Below are positions 46,798 to 57,793 of a stretch of DNA of 64,000 bases, piece by piece (within the stretch, counting starts at the first letter, position 1; each line of letters begins with the position of its first letter). This DNA comes from Calycina herbarum. Lineage: Eukaryota > Ascomycota > Leotiomycetes > Helotiales > Pezizellaceae. The DNA lies in assembly GCA_001414485.1 (NCBI GenBank), contig LLEY01000183.1, positions 52,875 through 116,874 of the forward strand, written 5' to 3'. Below the pieces are notes generated by a model, which saw only the letters and a program-made list of their open reading frames with translations, was not told the DNA's origin and did not search any database. Position numbers and translations under genes: made by a program.

Positions 46798-47657
46798 TAT
46801 ACAATTTTTTAATAGTTTTTTTTGTCTTTTTAACACCTTTACCTTTTCGGCCAGGTCGTGGGGGTTGTATCGATTGGCTTTGCAATTGTACAGTACCGAC
46901 TGTTGGGTTAAACTTGGGTATTTATTTAGCCAACTATGAGTTGAAATTGATGAGATGCATATTTTGTTCCATGTCGTGGGGTTGGTTGTGGTAGTATGGG
47001 TTTTTGCGAAGTGGTGGTTGGGGGTGGCCCCAAGCTTATTATCAGAAGTGAATTTTGCGCCTAAACTAGCAGTGATGTTTCCTTTCAAACCCCCAACTCA
47101 ATATTTACTCTTCATTCCAAAAGCCAATCATAAACATTGTAACCACTGGTAGCGGACACAGAGAGACAAAGTTCAAGAGCTGCTACTATACAACTTTGCG
47201 ACTGTTGAAACTTGTTTCCGTGGGTTATAGATCACTTTTAAAGAGGTACTAAAACGTCAAAAAATCTACTTTAATTGTTTATAAGGAACAAGAAACAAGA
47301 AACTCCAGAATCGAATATTCCCTTACGGAATTTTGGGCTGACAAAATGACGGATGACTTTCTGAGATTACCCCTCTGCCAGTTATAGAGGCGTAGACCAT
47401 CATCCAGGATATTTTTGAACCTAAACCTCGCTCCGTACACAGATAAGTTAAACACCCCCAACAAAAGAACGAAGAACGATACGAAGTTAGTTAAATAGCT
47501 CTCCCAGTCTGCTCGAATAACCATCATTTCTAGAAAATGAATTGTAAAACAGTGTCAACACCTACTCAGTATCAAGATAGAGCCGGTGGCTGGAAAACCC
47601 AGATACAAGGTTAACAGACAATTTGAGCTCAATAGCAACCTTTTCCAGTGCGATGTC

Positions 47658-47957
47658 TCAAACAAAAATATGTGAGACCCTCCATTCCACTCCTCTCCCT
47701 TCACTTGGAACAAACTTTTCTACTTTAGTAGCATCTATGCCACTCCACAGTGTACCATCCAAATTCTTGTAATCGACAGCGACCTTCAGGCCCACCATTC
47801 GAATGTCTTCGTCATCCGGGAGATCCTGCTGGAACGCATATTCTCCTCCACACACCAATACCTGAATAAAAGCCAACGCCCAGAGGCCACTTGAAACACG
47901 TTTTCTCTTTTCCCAGGTAGCTTTCTCAAGCGTGTAACAGCCGTTGTTCTAAACCAT
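47658..47957 (-). pseudogene. Possible gene fragment, unknown
   Basis: An open frame with coding-like composition runs from an acceptor-like TTTAG near 47957 to a TGA at 47658. It encodes about 99 residues with two cysteines and a stretch GEYAFQQDLPDDEDIRMVG; the first Met is at 47876. No start exon with a signal peptide could be joined, and no family is recognised. It may be the last exon of a decayed gene. Confidence 0.22.
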
Positions 47958-48561
47958 CACATCAGTTATCACATTTGACAGGGCTTGAACCCGTGTAGAG
48001 AGACAAAGCCTACAGGGAAGCGATGGACCATAAGTTGCATTTGACGGGGGGGGGGCGTTGACCGTATCTTGTACAGAAAATCAAGGGCATCTTAAAGTAG
48101 TTTTCGCTCCTTGGCTTGTTTCAAGATAGGAAACATCTAAGTTCAATGAGAAGGGGGTGTTCGGAGCTCTTGTATGATATGATTTCTTCAGCTATTTGTT
48201 TCTAAATATGAGCACGGAAGGCTCTTTCCAATAGATAACTGGAAGTTTCTTGATGCCAACTTGTAACACAAGATGGTGTTTCCAAGCCTTAACAATACCC
48301 ATGGGCAAGAAGGCGAAGAGGAATAAGCACAGAAGTTGAATCCCGAACCAACAAGAGATCCCGACTCGCTCTTCGATAAATAACCTTCTTGCATGAACTC
48401 CATTTGCTGGCATACAACAATACACGTAAGTACAAAAATGATGGCTTTGGAGACAACATCAAATTCACGAGCCCTTTATTTGGCAGTCAACTAAACGCAG
48501 GTCAGCAATCTCGATTCTCTCACCCAATGTGGATATAGAGTCAATCCCCAAGAGCAAGAAG

Positions 48562-48592
48562 TCGACCGTACGAGAGATATTCGACAGCAAAC
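48562..48592 (+). repeat. Dispersed TTCGACAG motif, copy 4
   Basis: TCGACCGTACG then GATATTCGACAGCAAAC, spacing 14 bases, same orientation. Confidence 0.4.
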
Positions 48593-50070
48593 AAAATCTC
48601 GAACATGAATTTCAACGGAGGAAAGAGAGTATTAGGAATTATTGGTAAGGATTTCCAATTTAACCTTCAAGCAGAGCAAGAAAGTAGAACCTCAGCTCCT
48701 ATTACTTTGTACATTAAGTTCATAAGTTGCTGTACTCTCAAATGGATCGCATCCATCATCTATTTTTGCGCATTAACATATGCTGTGAGAGCAATTCACC
48801 TGGGGTATTATAAGGTGCCTGCCAGCTTTTCGAGTTATACGATACTACTCACAGTTTGAGAAGCCACGTAGTAATCATTGAAGATATTTCTTTGTGCGTG
48901 CTCATTTGGTACTTCACACCAGTAGTATCCAAGTCCCTTGCTTGAATTCTCAAAAGGGGAGAGAGGGGGGTTCTCTCGAGACCGAGACTCGCGAAATGCC
49001 ATGGAGGAAAAGGTACGGTCGGCTAACCTCATGTTACTTTGGGATTGATACCAGGATACTGTTGGAGTGTGTTGGAAGGTATATTCTCTATCCATTCCAT
49101 AGCCACAATACTACTCCTGTTCGAGATACAAGGCAACACAGAAACCCTCTATCCCCCCAGCAAAGAGGGAGGACAAGAACCAACAAAGAGATACCCATGA
49201 AGTATAAACCCATCGGACTTTGTATTGTGTGAAGAACCAGAATAACGCAATAAAATTAGCAGAAAAATCTATTGGCTGGCCTCAAAATCGCCTAAATAAT
49301 ACAAGAGACCCTCCAGCAAAGCCTTCTCAACGAGTCCAAACACTGAATCCCAGGCTAACGCCGCTCACAATAATCAACCATCATCTCAAACACAAGAACG
49401 GAAATAGTTTGACAGCAAATACTGTAGAACTTTGACCCGAGATTTTACAACACAATCGTCATTTGTGCTCTCAAGTTCAGCCTCTCATAGCTAAATCCCA
49501 GGACTTTTCCGCTATTCGCTTGGCAAGACTTGGTTACGCGCCTCTTGTTATCTTACGAGTAAAAGTTATCGAATTTGTCTCCTGTTTGTTTTTACTTCAC
49601 TAGTTCCTTTCCCTTCCCCATATATAACTATTGGTGGAATTTTGGAAATGGAAGAGCAGCTATGATCCTAGAACTCGATTGGAAGTTGGAGTCAACGGAG
49701 GGTCTCGTTATAGGACTTAAAAGATTCACAATCAAAAAGTGTGAGCTGGAGTAGACAATCACTAGAGAAAACATTGGATTTAATTATAAATACTGGTAAA
49801 ATACAAGATATCACACCAACCTCCGCCGCCCCCCCCCAAAGAGCTCAACACGTATAAAACCCCCCAATCCCGCACCTGTCAAAGGATCCGAATAGCAAGA
49901 GTACGAGTTGATCAAATACTTGGAGAGAATTTTCGCCTGTGTTCTACGATCCTTGAAATCATCGCCCTCTGCTTTGTAGTAGCACACCCTTCGACCCTCA
50001 AAGAAAAAACAAGAGACAAGGTTTTCCGTCATCAAACTTGAGCCAAAACCCGAGAAGGAATAAAAATGTT

Positions 50071-50099
50071 ACGACAGTAAAAGAAGTATTCGACAGTAG
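50071..50099 (+). repeat. Dispersed TTCGACAG motif, copy 5
   Basis: ACGACAGTAAA then GTATTCGACAGTAGA, spacing 14 bases. Here both halves are nearly the same word, CGACAGTA. Confidence 0.4.
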
Positions 50100-50772
50100 A
50101 TTGAACCTTGGCAATAGATGTAGTAAGACGGAAATAAAGACAGGCGAACACAACTCCAAATCCCCCCAATTTTCAAAGAACCACTCTCTTTGTCCAAGAA
50201 AATATTATACGGGAATCGCAAGGGAGAGAGCTGCTCTTATCTCAGACAACCACATGAGTTTATCTCTGCCCTCTTTTCTTTCCCGTGTTAGCCAAAAACA
50301 GAATTCCAAAGAGATATCTTATTGGTGGGAAATGTAAGAAAACCGGGATTTGAGTTTAAAAAGACGGAAATAGTGAAAGGACAAAGCCAAAAGAGAGGCA
50401 ACCTCTCCGGGGACGGAAAGGAGTTCCCTTTTTGTACTCCGCACACCTTGTGTAGAAAGACTTCTTTCATACGACACAACTATAAGAAAAATGGATAAAA
50501 AATCTAGACAGATTCCAAATAGGCTCATTGACAGGTGTACTCGTTAATAAATATTTTAAATGTGACGTGGTTGTGTAGTCCTTGTACATTGCGAAAAAAA
50601 ATAGCACGATTTAAGAGGGGTAAAAAGGGAATTTTGCAACTAACCAGCTCAATACTCAAGCTCGCTGCATCCCCATGCAAAGGAGTAATAAGGAAATAAC
50701 CTCTAATGTCGCTGTAGATGCATTTCATTTCATTAATCATATTCGGCCTAGTGCTCGTAAATCATACCTTCA

Positions 50773-52074
50773 TCACTCCGCCTTGATGCTTTTAAACTTC
50801 TCACAAGCATCCACCAAAGCTTCCTCAATACCCTTCTCATGCGCACTGTGCCCACAGTCCCCAATGATCTTATACTCAACCTTCTCGTTGGTTTCTCCTC
50901 CCAAGGACTGGTAGAGGTCCCAACTTGTCTTCGCGGGACAAACCATATCATATCGTCCTTGAATGATGACAATAGGAAGGTGAGCAATCTTTGGTGCATC
51001 GTTAATAAGTTGTCCATCTTCCATCCAGCCTGTGGACAATCTCGGAGTCAGTATTACCATTTCTAGAGGTATGTCTGAGGAAATTAGGATAAAAAGGGGT
51101 TGTGTGAGGAGGAAATGAGATGTCTAAGGAGGAAATAGTGTCTCAATCCTCCTAAAACAACCTGAAAAAGGGGAAAATAACTCGGAGAATACCCACCTCC
51201 ATTGACGAAAAAATGGCACTCGATACGTGCGAATGCCAGTGCCCTGAATCTATATCAGCAACAAAACACCGAGGAAAAGTATAGGATTGACAAACCATTT
51301 CGGATCCTCACTCCTCTTAATATACTCCGCATCAATAATCAACTTACTAGTCGAATTCTCCCACGTACTCCAAGCCCCCGCACTACCCCTCATTAGCACC
51401 CCATCAACCCCATCCCAACCCAGGGAAAGAAACTCACCACTTCAACTTCTCCCCCTCATCCTCCCCCGTAAGCCTCCTATAATAAGCCCCCATCATATCC
51501 CCCCTTTCCGCCTCCGGAATAACAGCCTTATAAGCCTCATAATAATCCGGGTACAGCATATCCGCCCCCTTCTGATAAAACCAAAGCAACTCCTCTTTCC
51601 TCAATGTAAATATTCCCCTCAAAATCAGACCCAAGCACTTTTCAGGATGCTTCTGCGAATATGCGAGGGAAAGAGTAGAGCCCCAAGAGCCACCGAAGAC
51701 TATCCATTTTGAGATTCCTAGATGCGTTCGTAGGGCTTCGATGTCAGAAACCAAGTCCCAGGTTGTGTTGTCTATTAGGGAGGCGTGGGGAGTGGAACGA
51801 CCGGAACCGCGTTGTTCGAGGAGGATTGAACGGTAGTGGGAGGGGTCAAAATATCGTCTGTTTTTGGAGGGTTAGTCTTCGTTGTTTGCTTGTAATACGA
51901 TTGGGGGATTGGGCACCTGTCACTCTCGTCGATTCCCCCTCCTGGACCGCCGTGGAGATAGAGGATTGGGACTCCAGTTGGGCTTCCGCAGTCCTCGTAG
52001 TAGATTGAATGAATATCAGAGACTTTAAGGTGATCGGTTTTGTTTGGTGCGAATGCTGGGTAGATTGGTGCCAT
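50773..52074 (-). CDS. Proline iminopeptidase (prolyl aminopeptidase), alpha/beta hydrolase
   Basis: Serine peptidase of family S33 that removes N-terminal proline from peptides, probably in the cytosol (no signal peptide). Model complement(50773..51029, 51197..51243, 51296..51388, 51438..51857, 51917..52074), 975 nt and 324 residues, a normal length. HGGPGGG supplies the oxyanion region, GGSWGST carries nucleophile Ser110, GRYDMVCP carries the acid and GDCGHSAHE the histidine. Conserved IECHFFVNGG is restored only when the 47-nt exon 51197-51243 is joined across the introner-like intron. Expression is expected to be constitutive, but nothing in the promoter shows this. Confidence 0.94.
51030..51196 (-). 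mobile_element. Introner-like element, copy B (intron of prolyl aminopeptidase gene)
   Basis: 167-nt phase-1 intron starting GTGGGTATTCTC, with TACTGACTCCGAG near its end and acceptor TCCACAG. It has the same length, phase and orientation relative to its host gene as copy A at 26785-26951, and is alignable throughout without gaps. Most differences are transitions. Confidence 0.75.
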
Positions 52075-52593
52075 TTTTGAAAGAGGGGAGAGCTCTCGAT
52101 GTGGGGTAATGAGGGGTCGTGGTATGGAGGTTTTATTTCGTCTTTCCCTTAGTTTGTATGCCAAAGATTTAATATCCAAATAGTTGGTATATTTGGCAAG
52201 AGGCTTAAGTAGCTTTGGAGATCTCCTTCTTGTGTATTGTGTAGAGCAGGTGTTGGGGTTGGGAGGAGAAAAGATTCAGGGTATATGCACGGGGCTTCGT
52301 CGGTAAAATATGAGGGTGGCCATATTCTCCACCAGTTGACAAGCAGAACATTGTTCTCAAGTCAAGTTTGGGAGAATGTCCCCTTGTTTTTAAGAAAAGA
52401 CTCAGAATTGTCACTTATCAACAATCTCCAACTCAAATCCCAGAGAAACAGCTATAAATTTCCAGCTATAAAGTCTCAGAGAGCACAGCTCTACATATAC
52501 CTCTACTGTTCAACCTAAAATATATACAGCAGAATTGAACATCATCTTCCTCTAAGATCACTGCCTCCAAAAAAATCAACTTCGAGTTCAACT
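52075..52593. other. Intergenic region, aminopeptidase promoter and AA9 3' flank
   Basis: Both neighbours are on the minus strand. No further gene or repeat is seen. Confidence 0.5.
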
Positions 52594-54309
52594 CTATCGA
52601 GAAATCCATCTTCCTCCCCTCTTAACCTTCTTGCACTCCCCAAAGCCCGGTTGACACCCAGTTCCACAGTGATCCGCAGTTCTCCCACACCACCCGGCAG
52701 CAGAACAACAAGACCCAAAGAGATCCTTGATCTCACCCTCACATTTCCCTTCTCCTTCTCCGCAAAGGGCCACTTTATCAGTATCAGGGTGAGAATCTGG
52801 TGCAGAAGTGGGAGTAGAAGCCGGCGCAGCAGCAACACTAGAAGTCTGAAGAGGAGTTAGCATAGAAGACGAATCTTTCGCAGTAAAAGCCAATGGGGCA
52901 TTCAATATCGGATCCGTCCAACCCGTAGGCAGAGGTTGACCAACGAGAAATGTAGAGAGAGTCGTCGATGTAAAGACGGTATTCGTGACTGTCGAACTGG
53001 GTATGATAACGATCGTCGCTTGTTGAATCGTTGTGTAAACCACAGACGGTATGGCAGACACAGAACCCGCAGGTTGAAACGCTCTCAATTCCATTTTGGG
53101 GAACGCAGAAGCAAAAGACGCAGCAGAAGAAATTCGAGAAACAGGGTTGCTTACGGGTGCATATTTCGTAACCGCTTCCACTGATGGGCTAGCAGAGATA
53201 GAGGAAGTAACCGAAGAAGAAGAGGAAGTTCCGGAAGTTCCTTCGTTGACAGCAGCAGGTATCACCACTACCTTCGCCGCAACAGGCGCAAGTTTCTTCC
53301 CCACATTTGGTGGCCCGGAGAAAGAACTCGCATCACAAGCATTTCGAATCCCCTGACATTTAGCCTCCCAAATTTTGCAATTTGCAGATCCGGTAGGAGG
53401 CGCAGTGGAATAGCAGGTGTTGGCCTGGTTCCAGCAGGCTTCAGCAGCTGTGTTACACCCGGATTCCGTTGAGTATGACGATACTTCCGTCCCAACCCAA
53501 TTTGCATTCACAAGTAACGCACTTGCAGGTCGTAGTCCCTCAGTTTGTTGAGTCACAGCCGTGACTTGCTTGCTGGCACTAACACCTGGTTGATAGGCTG
53601 CTGGGCCAGGAGTAGTGTATGGGAATTTTGGTGTATAGATGCTGAAAAGAACCGAAGGATCCTTAATCGTAACATATCCAGGGATAGAGACAGTATCCTT
53701 AGGAAGTGTGGTCGCCGTTGACTGCAAAAAAATCTGCGCACACCCAACATAGAACTGAGGATTCGCAGGTGTCTTATCCGCCTCCTGAAGCGCAAGTAAC
53801 TCGGATCTGACAAGGTAATTCCCCCCGGCAAGATCATCAGGGACTTTCACAGAAAGTAACCCCCCATTGGCAATAACCTTCTCCGTACACCACTTTCCAG
53901 CCGCGGAATCATATCCCTCATCCCAAATCTTAAACCATCCATCACCTGTCGCCTTGTCACTGATAGCCGAAGCGGTATTCTTCATGTATACAGCGCAAGG
54001 TCCCTTGTGACTCGCATCCAAAGCTCCGGGCTGCTCGCCATCCGCAAAGAGACGATATTCAAAGGTCAACTTTGCGTTTCGTTGAGCTGAACAGACGAGT
54101 GAGACTCCAACGGTACCGTCGACTCCACATGCCATGTCCGTACTCGCAAGGTCGGCGATGGGGTCTGTTGCTTTTTGGGGGTTGGTGGGCATCCGAACGC
54201 ATGTTCCATCGCCTTGGTTTTGTTCGTTGATGTAGAGAGTGGTGAAGACTGTGTGTGCTGCGATTGGTTGGACCGCTGCTAGAGCGTAAACGAGTGTTGA
54301 GAAATGCAT
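52594..54309 (-). CDS. AA9 lytic polysaccharide monooxygenase with C-terminal CBM18
   Basis: Secreted copper enzyme that oxidatively cleaves glucan chains, with a chitin-binding module at its end. Single exon, 571 residues. The signal peptide ends at Ala18, leaving His19 as the mature N terminus, the first ligand of the copper histidine brace. The second ligand is His101 (DASHKGP) and the axial Tyr is Tyr187 (QFYVGCAQI). A separate small domain with six cysteines follows (about 275-325), then a long Ser/Thr/Pro linker with hydrophobic stretches. Last comes a hevein-type CBM18 with CCSAAGWCG and CGTGCQPGFGEC, and a basic tail. AA9 proteins more often carry CBM1. The CBM18 suggests attachment to chitin or the enzyme's own cell wall; substrate preference is not shown. 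Confidence 0.92.
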   Translation of the reverse strand: MHFSTLVYALAAVQPIAAHTVFTTLYINEQNQGDGTCVRMPTNPQKATDPIADLASTDMACGVDGTVGVSLVCSAQRNAKLTFEYRLFADGEQPGALDASHKGPCAVYMKNTASAISDKATGDGWFKIWDEGYDSAAGKWCTEKVIANGGLLSVKVPDDLAGGNYLVRSELLALQEADKTPANPQFYVGCAQIFLQSTATTLPKDTVSIPGYVTIKDPSVLFSIYTPKFPYTTPGPAAYQPGVSASKQVTAVTQQTEGLRPASALLVNANWVGTEVSSYSTESGCNTAAEACWNQANTCYSTAPPTGSANCKIWEAKCQGIRNACDASSFSGPPNVGKKLAPVAAKVVVIPAAVNEGTSGTSSSSSVTSSISASPSVEAVTKYAPVSNPVSRISSAASFASAFPKMELRAFQPAGSVSAIPSVVYTTIQQATIVIIPSSTVTNTVFTSTTLSTFLVGQPLPTGWTDPILNAPLAFTAKDSSSMLTPLQTSSVAAAPASTPTSAPDSHPDTDKVALCGEGEGKCEGEIKDLFGSCCSAAGWCGRTADHCGTGCQPGFGECKKVKRGGRWISR

Positions 54310-55469
54310 CGTTCGTCTTTTTTTAACGTGATCGTATGTAAGAGATACTGTCTTTACTTTCTATCGAGACCAAAGAACAGAGATAGTGTGTCTAGGATGA
54401 GAATCTATCTCGAAATTTGTAAAGGAGTGTGTATGAATAGAAACAAAAATGAATGACTGTTGGTTAAGGACTCATCAACAAATGAATGTAGTTAATGGTC
54501 GACTCAAGAGCAAAGGCTGGGAATAGCACAATAGAAAGGATGAAAAAAAAGTCGAGTCAAAGGCAGCGGGGAAGCTTGTCTTTATCATCGTTGGATATTT
54601 GCTATTGTCAGCCTTCGCCACCAATTGTGACTGGGCGACAATAGCCAACGAGCGTAAAACTGTGAATTGAATCTTAACGAACCGCATAATGAGTGGAACC
54701 AACTATTGATTCCTCCCGAAGACTGATAAAAATTTGGAACGGCAGGCAAGCACAGAATTTTGACCCAGACTGCTGTGGCCAAAAGATTCTTGGTAAGTTC
54801 CCGCCAGAGACATAGAAGTTTCAAGTTGTAAAACATCGAACCAATGAATCGCTTCAGGATGCTTATGTTGTGCAGACTGACGAGATTCCCTGTCGCTGAT
54901 GTTCCTTGCGAAGCCAGCTGCGCCAATCGCAGTGTAAGACTCGCACGTATAAATGCAGTGTGAAGGAGTTAGTTTCCAGGAGGAACACAAACTCATTTTA
55001 CAAAAACTGGGGAAAAGATGAAACAACTGCCTAGAGCACGGCTCATCCCATCTTCAAAATTTGCGATGAATAATGGAAACCAACATATCCCAACTTCGGC
55101 ACACCTCGGGGGCATTTCCGGGGACACAACATGCCTCGCGGTGGACATCAAAAGTGGCAGTTCCAACTTCGATTACCTGATACTTTGAGACAATTAAACT
55201 TCCTTCCAAACACCTGGGTCAATATTTTGAATTGTTCTAAGTGGAACAACGAGAGCTAGGTGGGCAGGAAGGTGCAAACCTGATGTATTTACTGCCACAT
55301 TTAATGTCCATCGCGAGCATGCCTGCAGAAAACCTTCGCTTGGAGAAGAAAATGAAAAACAGGGTGCACATGGAAAAAAGGGAACCTGACACGAAGAAAT
55401 AAACTTTCATTACAGTACCAACGAAAACCATAAACTACTTTGTCGTCGTAACCCCTCATCTCCTTGCAC
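54310..55469. other. Intergenic region, AA9 promoter and GST 3' flank
   Basis: No gene supported. It contains one copy of the GGAACAA hairpin family at 55232-55250. Confidence 0.5.
55232..55250. repeat. TTGTTC/GAACAA hairpin, copy 1
   Basis: TTGTTC and GAACAA are separated by a short loop, with GGAACAACGAGA shared with the longer hairpin inside the GST intron. Confidence 0.45.
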
Positions 55470-57793
55470 TCACTTCTTCGCCATCGCCAGCGCATACTTG
55501 ACTGCAGGGACTTCCTCATCCTCCCTCAAGATCGGAGGCTCGGGACCCACAGGCGTAATACTGTAAGGATTGATCTAAAAAGGCAACACCAACAATTAAA
55601 TCCCGATTTGCCGCATCAGCCTCAATTGGCGAAGGAATGAAAGACTTACTTGTGTGTGGCTTTTCGTGTAGTGACACTTAATATGAGTGAACTCTGTCGT
55701 GTCCTTGAATGCTGCATTATTCCAGTATAGGGTTCGAAGCCATTTGTGAATGTATGGGTACCCAGAGCGGATATCACGAATATTTGTTTTGAAGTGCTGT
55801 ACATAGACGCAATCGAATCGAATGATGGTTGTGAAGAGACGGACACTGCAGATGATGAATTAGCACCTCATTTCAACATCTTTTCGTCTGAAATATCCGG
55901 GTGCCCAACTGTTACTTGACGAAAAGCACGACGCATATTCGCGACAGACAATAGGTCTCATTGTTCCAACTGAATAGTACAATTTAATATTACCCCAAAC
56001 ATGTTGGAACAACGAGACATCATTGTTCCAAAGGATCTGGGTTAATATTCGACTATCCAAGAGAGTTACCTAGGCAGCCACAACCCTGAAATATACTATG
56101 CATGAACTCTCTCGCTCGTCGAACGTTCCAAAGGCCGAAGAGGTTTAGTCAGGGAAGGGACGACTTTGAACTTGAACCGTCGCCCGTACCTAGGTAGACA
56201 GGACACGGCTCGCTCCTCGCCCCACGCTCTCAACTCGACCTCAAGCATTGACCACCAAAGAGACTCGACTCGAGGTCGCACTCGGTTGACCTCGTCGTGT
56301 CACCGAGACGGCAACACAGCATTTAAATTAAGAAGGGAAGGCACGAGAAAAGGAGGACAACTACTTAGTGTCTCATCCTCAAACTCCTCTTCCAAAAGAG
56401 AGCAAACAACGTTTCCCTCCATGGAACGAGATGAAAGAAAGAGGAGTACTCACTCAGCCTCCGTAATATGCTCCCCAAAATAAAACGGTCCCTTTTCGCT
56501 CATCCCCTCCAAATGTTTCTCAACCTATTTCTTGTTAGCTCCTTTCTTTGTAAACATTATACAAAACAGTTTAAAGAACGAACCCACCCTATCCAAACTC
56601 CCAAAAAGGGTCTTGACAGCTTTAGTATAAGCCTCCTGCGTAGTAGCAAAGCCCGATTTATAAACCCCGTTATTGATATCGTTGTAGATCCAGTCATTCG
56701 CCTCGTCGATATCCTTTTCCAGTTCTTGAGGAAGGAGCTTTACGTCGCGGTATTTGGGTTCGATGATATCGTCGAACTAGATGTTTCTCTTGTCAGCCAT
56801 CTTTAATAACACTCGCCCGTCTGGTCGTTCCGTCCTCTTCAGATATTGTGCGAGACATTCTCGGGCAATTATTGCGGTTGCTCGAGAGGACTAGGAGAAT
56901 CAAGAACTCAAATTCCTGATTCTCCAAACCATATCGGAGAACCATTCCAATTATCCAAAACCTCTCGCACAATCCTTCCCGCGTCCAACCTACCCTCTCC
57001 CCTCCCCTCCCACACCTCCATCCCAAAATCATAAAGAAAAGCAACTCACCTCCCCATAAAACATCCTAATAATCTCCGAACTCTCATTACTAACAATCCG
57101 TCCCGTCTTCTTATCAAACAAAGTCGGCACCGTAAACCGTCCCTTATACTCCGGGTCCACCGCAAAATACAAATCCCTAATATGCGTGTATCCCTCATAC
57201 CCCGTCACATTTTCTCCAGGTGCGTCTTTGTCTTCAGGGGTCGCGAAGCGCCAGCCCTTTTCTTGCATGTGCCAGTGGACGCTGGTGTAGGGGATGATGG
57301 ATTCGAGGCCTTTGAGTTTGCGGACTATGAGGACGCGGTGCGCCCATGGGCATGCGTAAGAGACCTAGAGGAGGAGAGGTTAGTTGAGGGTTATGCGAAG
57401 GGATTAGGAGGAGAGGAGGAGGGGGGATTGTGCGAGAATGCCATTCTCCCAGCTTTCCTGGCACAACTGAGACCTTCGCGCCTTCTCTGTAACCAAACAG
57501 AAAAGGCGCAAACATCGCATCTCACCCCTCCACACCAGAATGGATAAACTTACAAATAAATGATACCTCCCTTCCTCAGGCGGGAACTCTCCCCCCCTCT
57601 GAATAAAACTCCGAAACTGACTCTGTCCCCTCTTAAACTCCCCAGATTTATCCCCCGGCGCCACCCAATTCGTGATTTTCTCCGTATTACCAGTAGCCAT
57701 GTTTGCGTAGCTCCTCAATCCGTATCTCCTCAGTCCCAAGGTCAATGTCGTTCTCGAAGTCGTTTGTATAAACCCGCGAGGAAAAAGAAGCAT
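55470..57793 (-). CDS. Xi/omega-class glutathione transferase (ECM4/GTO-like, glutathionyl-hydroquinone reductase)
   Basis: Glutathione-dependent thiol reductase of the yeast Ecm4/Gto2 type, which reduces glutathionyl-hydroquinones. Model complement(55470..55574, 55650..55845, 56454..56524, 56588..56776, 57047..57364, 57554..57793), 1119 nt and 372 residues. Family marks: GRYHLFVSYACPWAHR with catalytic Cys85, TVPTLFDK and SNESSEIIRM for glutathione binding, YKSGFATTQEAY and a C-terminal all-alpha domain. The first 31 residues are Arg/Ser/Thr-rich without acids and look like a mitochondrial presequence. A second Met (MATGNTEKI, 57700) would give a cytosolic form. Three introns are unusually long (189, 270 and 608 nt); the largest holds an inverted repeat. 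Confidence 0.94.
55955..56018. repeat. Inverted repeat in the 608-nt GST intron (MITE-like hairpin)
   Basis: GTCTCATTGTTCCAAC (55955-55970) and GTTGGAACAACGAGAC (56003-56018) pair over 16 bp with one mismatch around a 32-nt AT-rich loop. It may explain why this intron is so long. Confidence 0.6.

Larger units (their letters stand above)
42699..50772. other. 8-kb gene desert downstream of MSB2
   Basis: No firmly supported protein gene. It contains a 7-bp tandem repeat, three copies of the dispersed TTCGACAG motif, a split tRNA-like sequence and one possible gene fragment, listed separately. Other ORFs are short and lack features. Composition alternates between GT-rich and AT-rich blocks. Confidence 0.5.

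Noticed and set aside
47960..48060. Possible second tRNA (GGGTTCAAGCCC resembling a T arm on the minus strand)
   Set aside because: The candidate acceptor ends are direct rather than inverted copies (CAAATG on both sides) and no D arm or anticodon stem fits.
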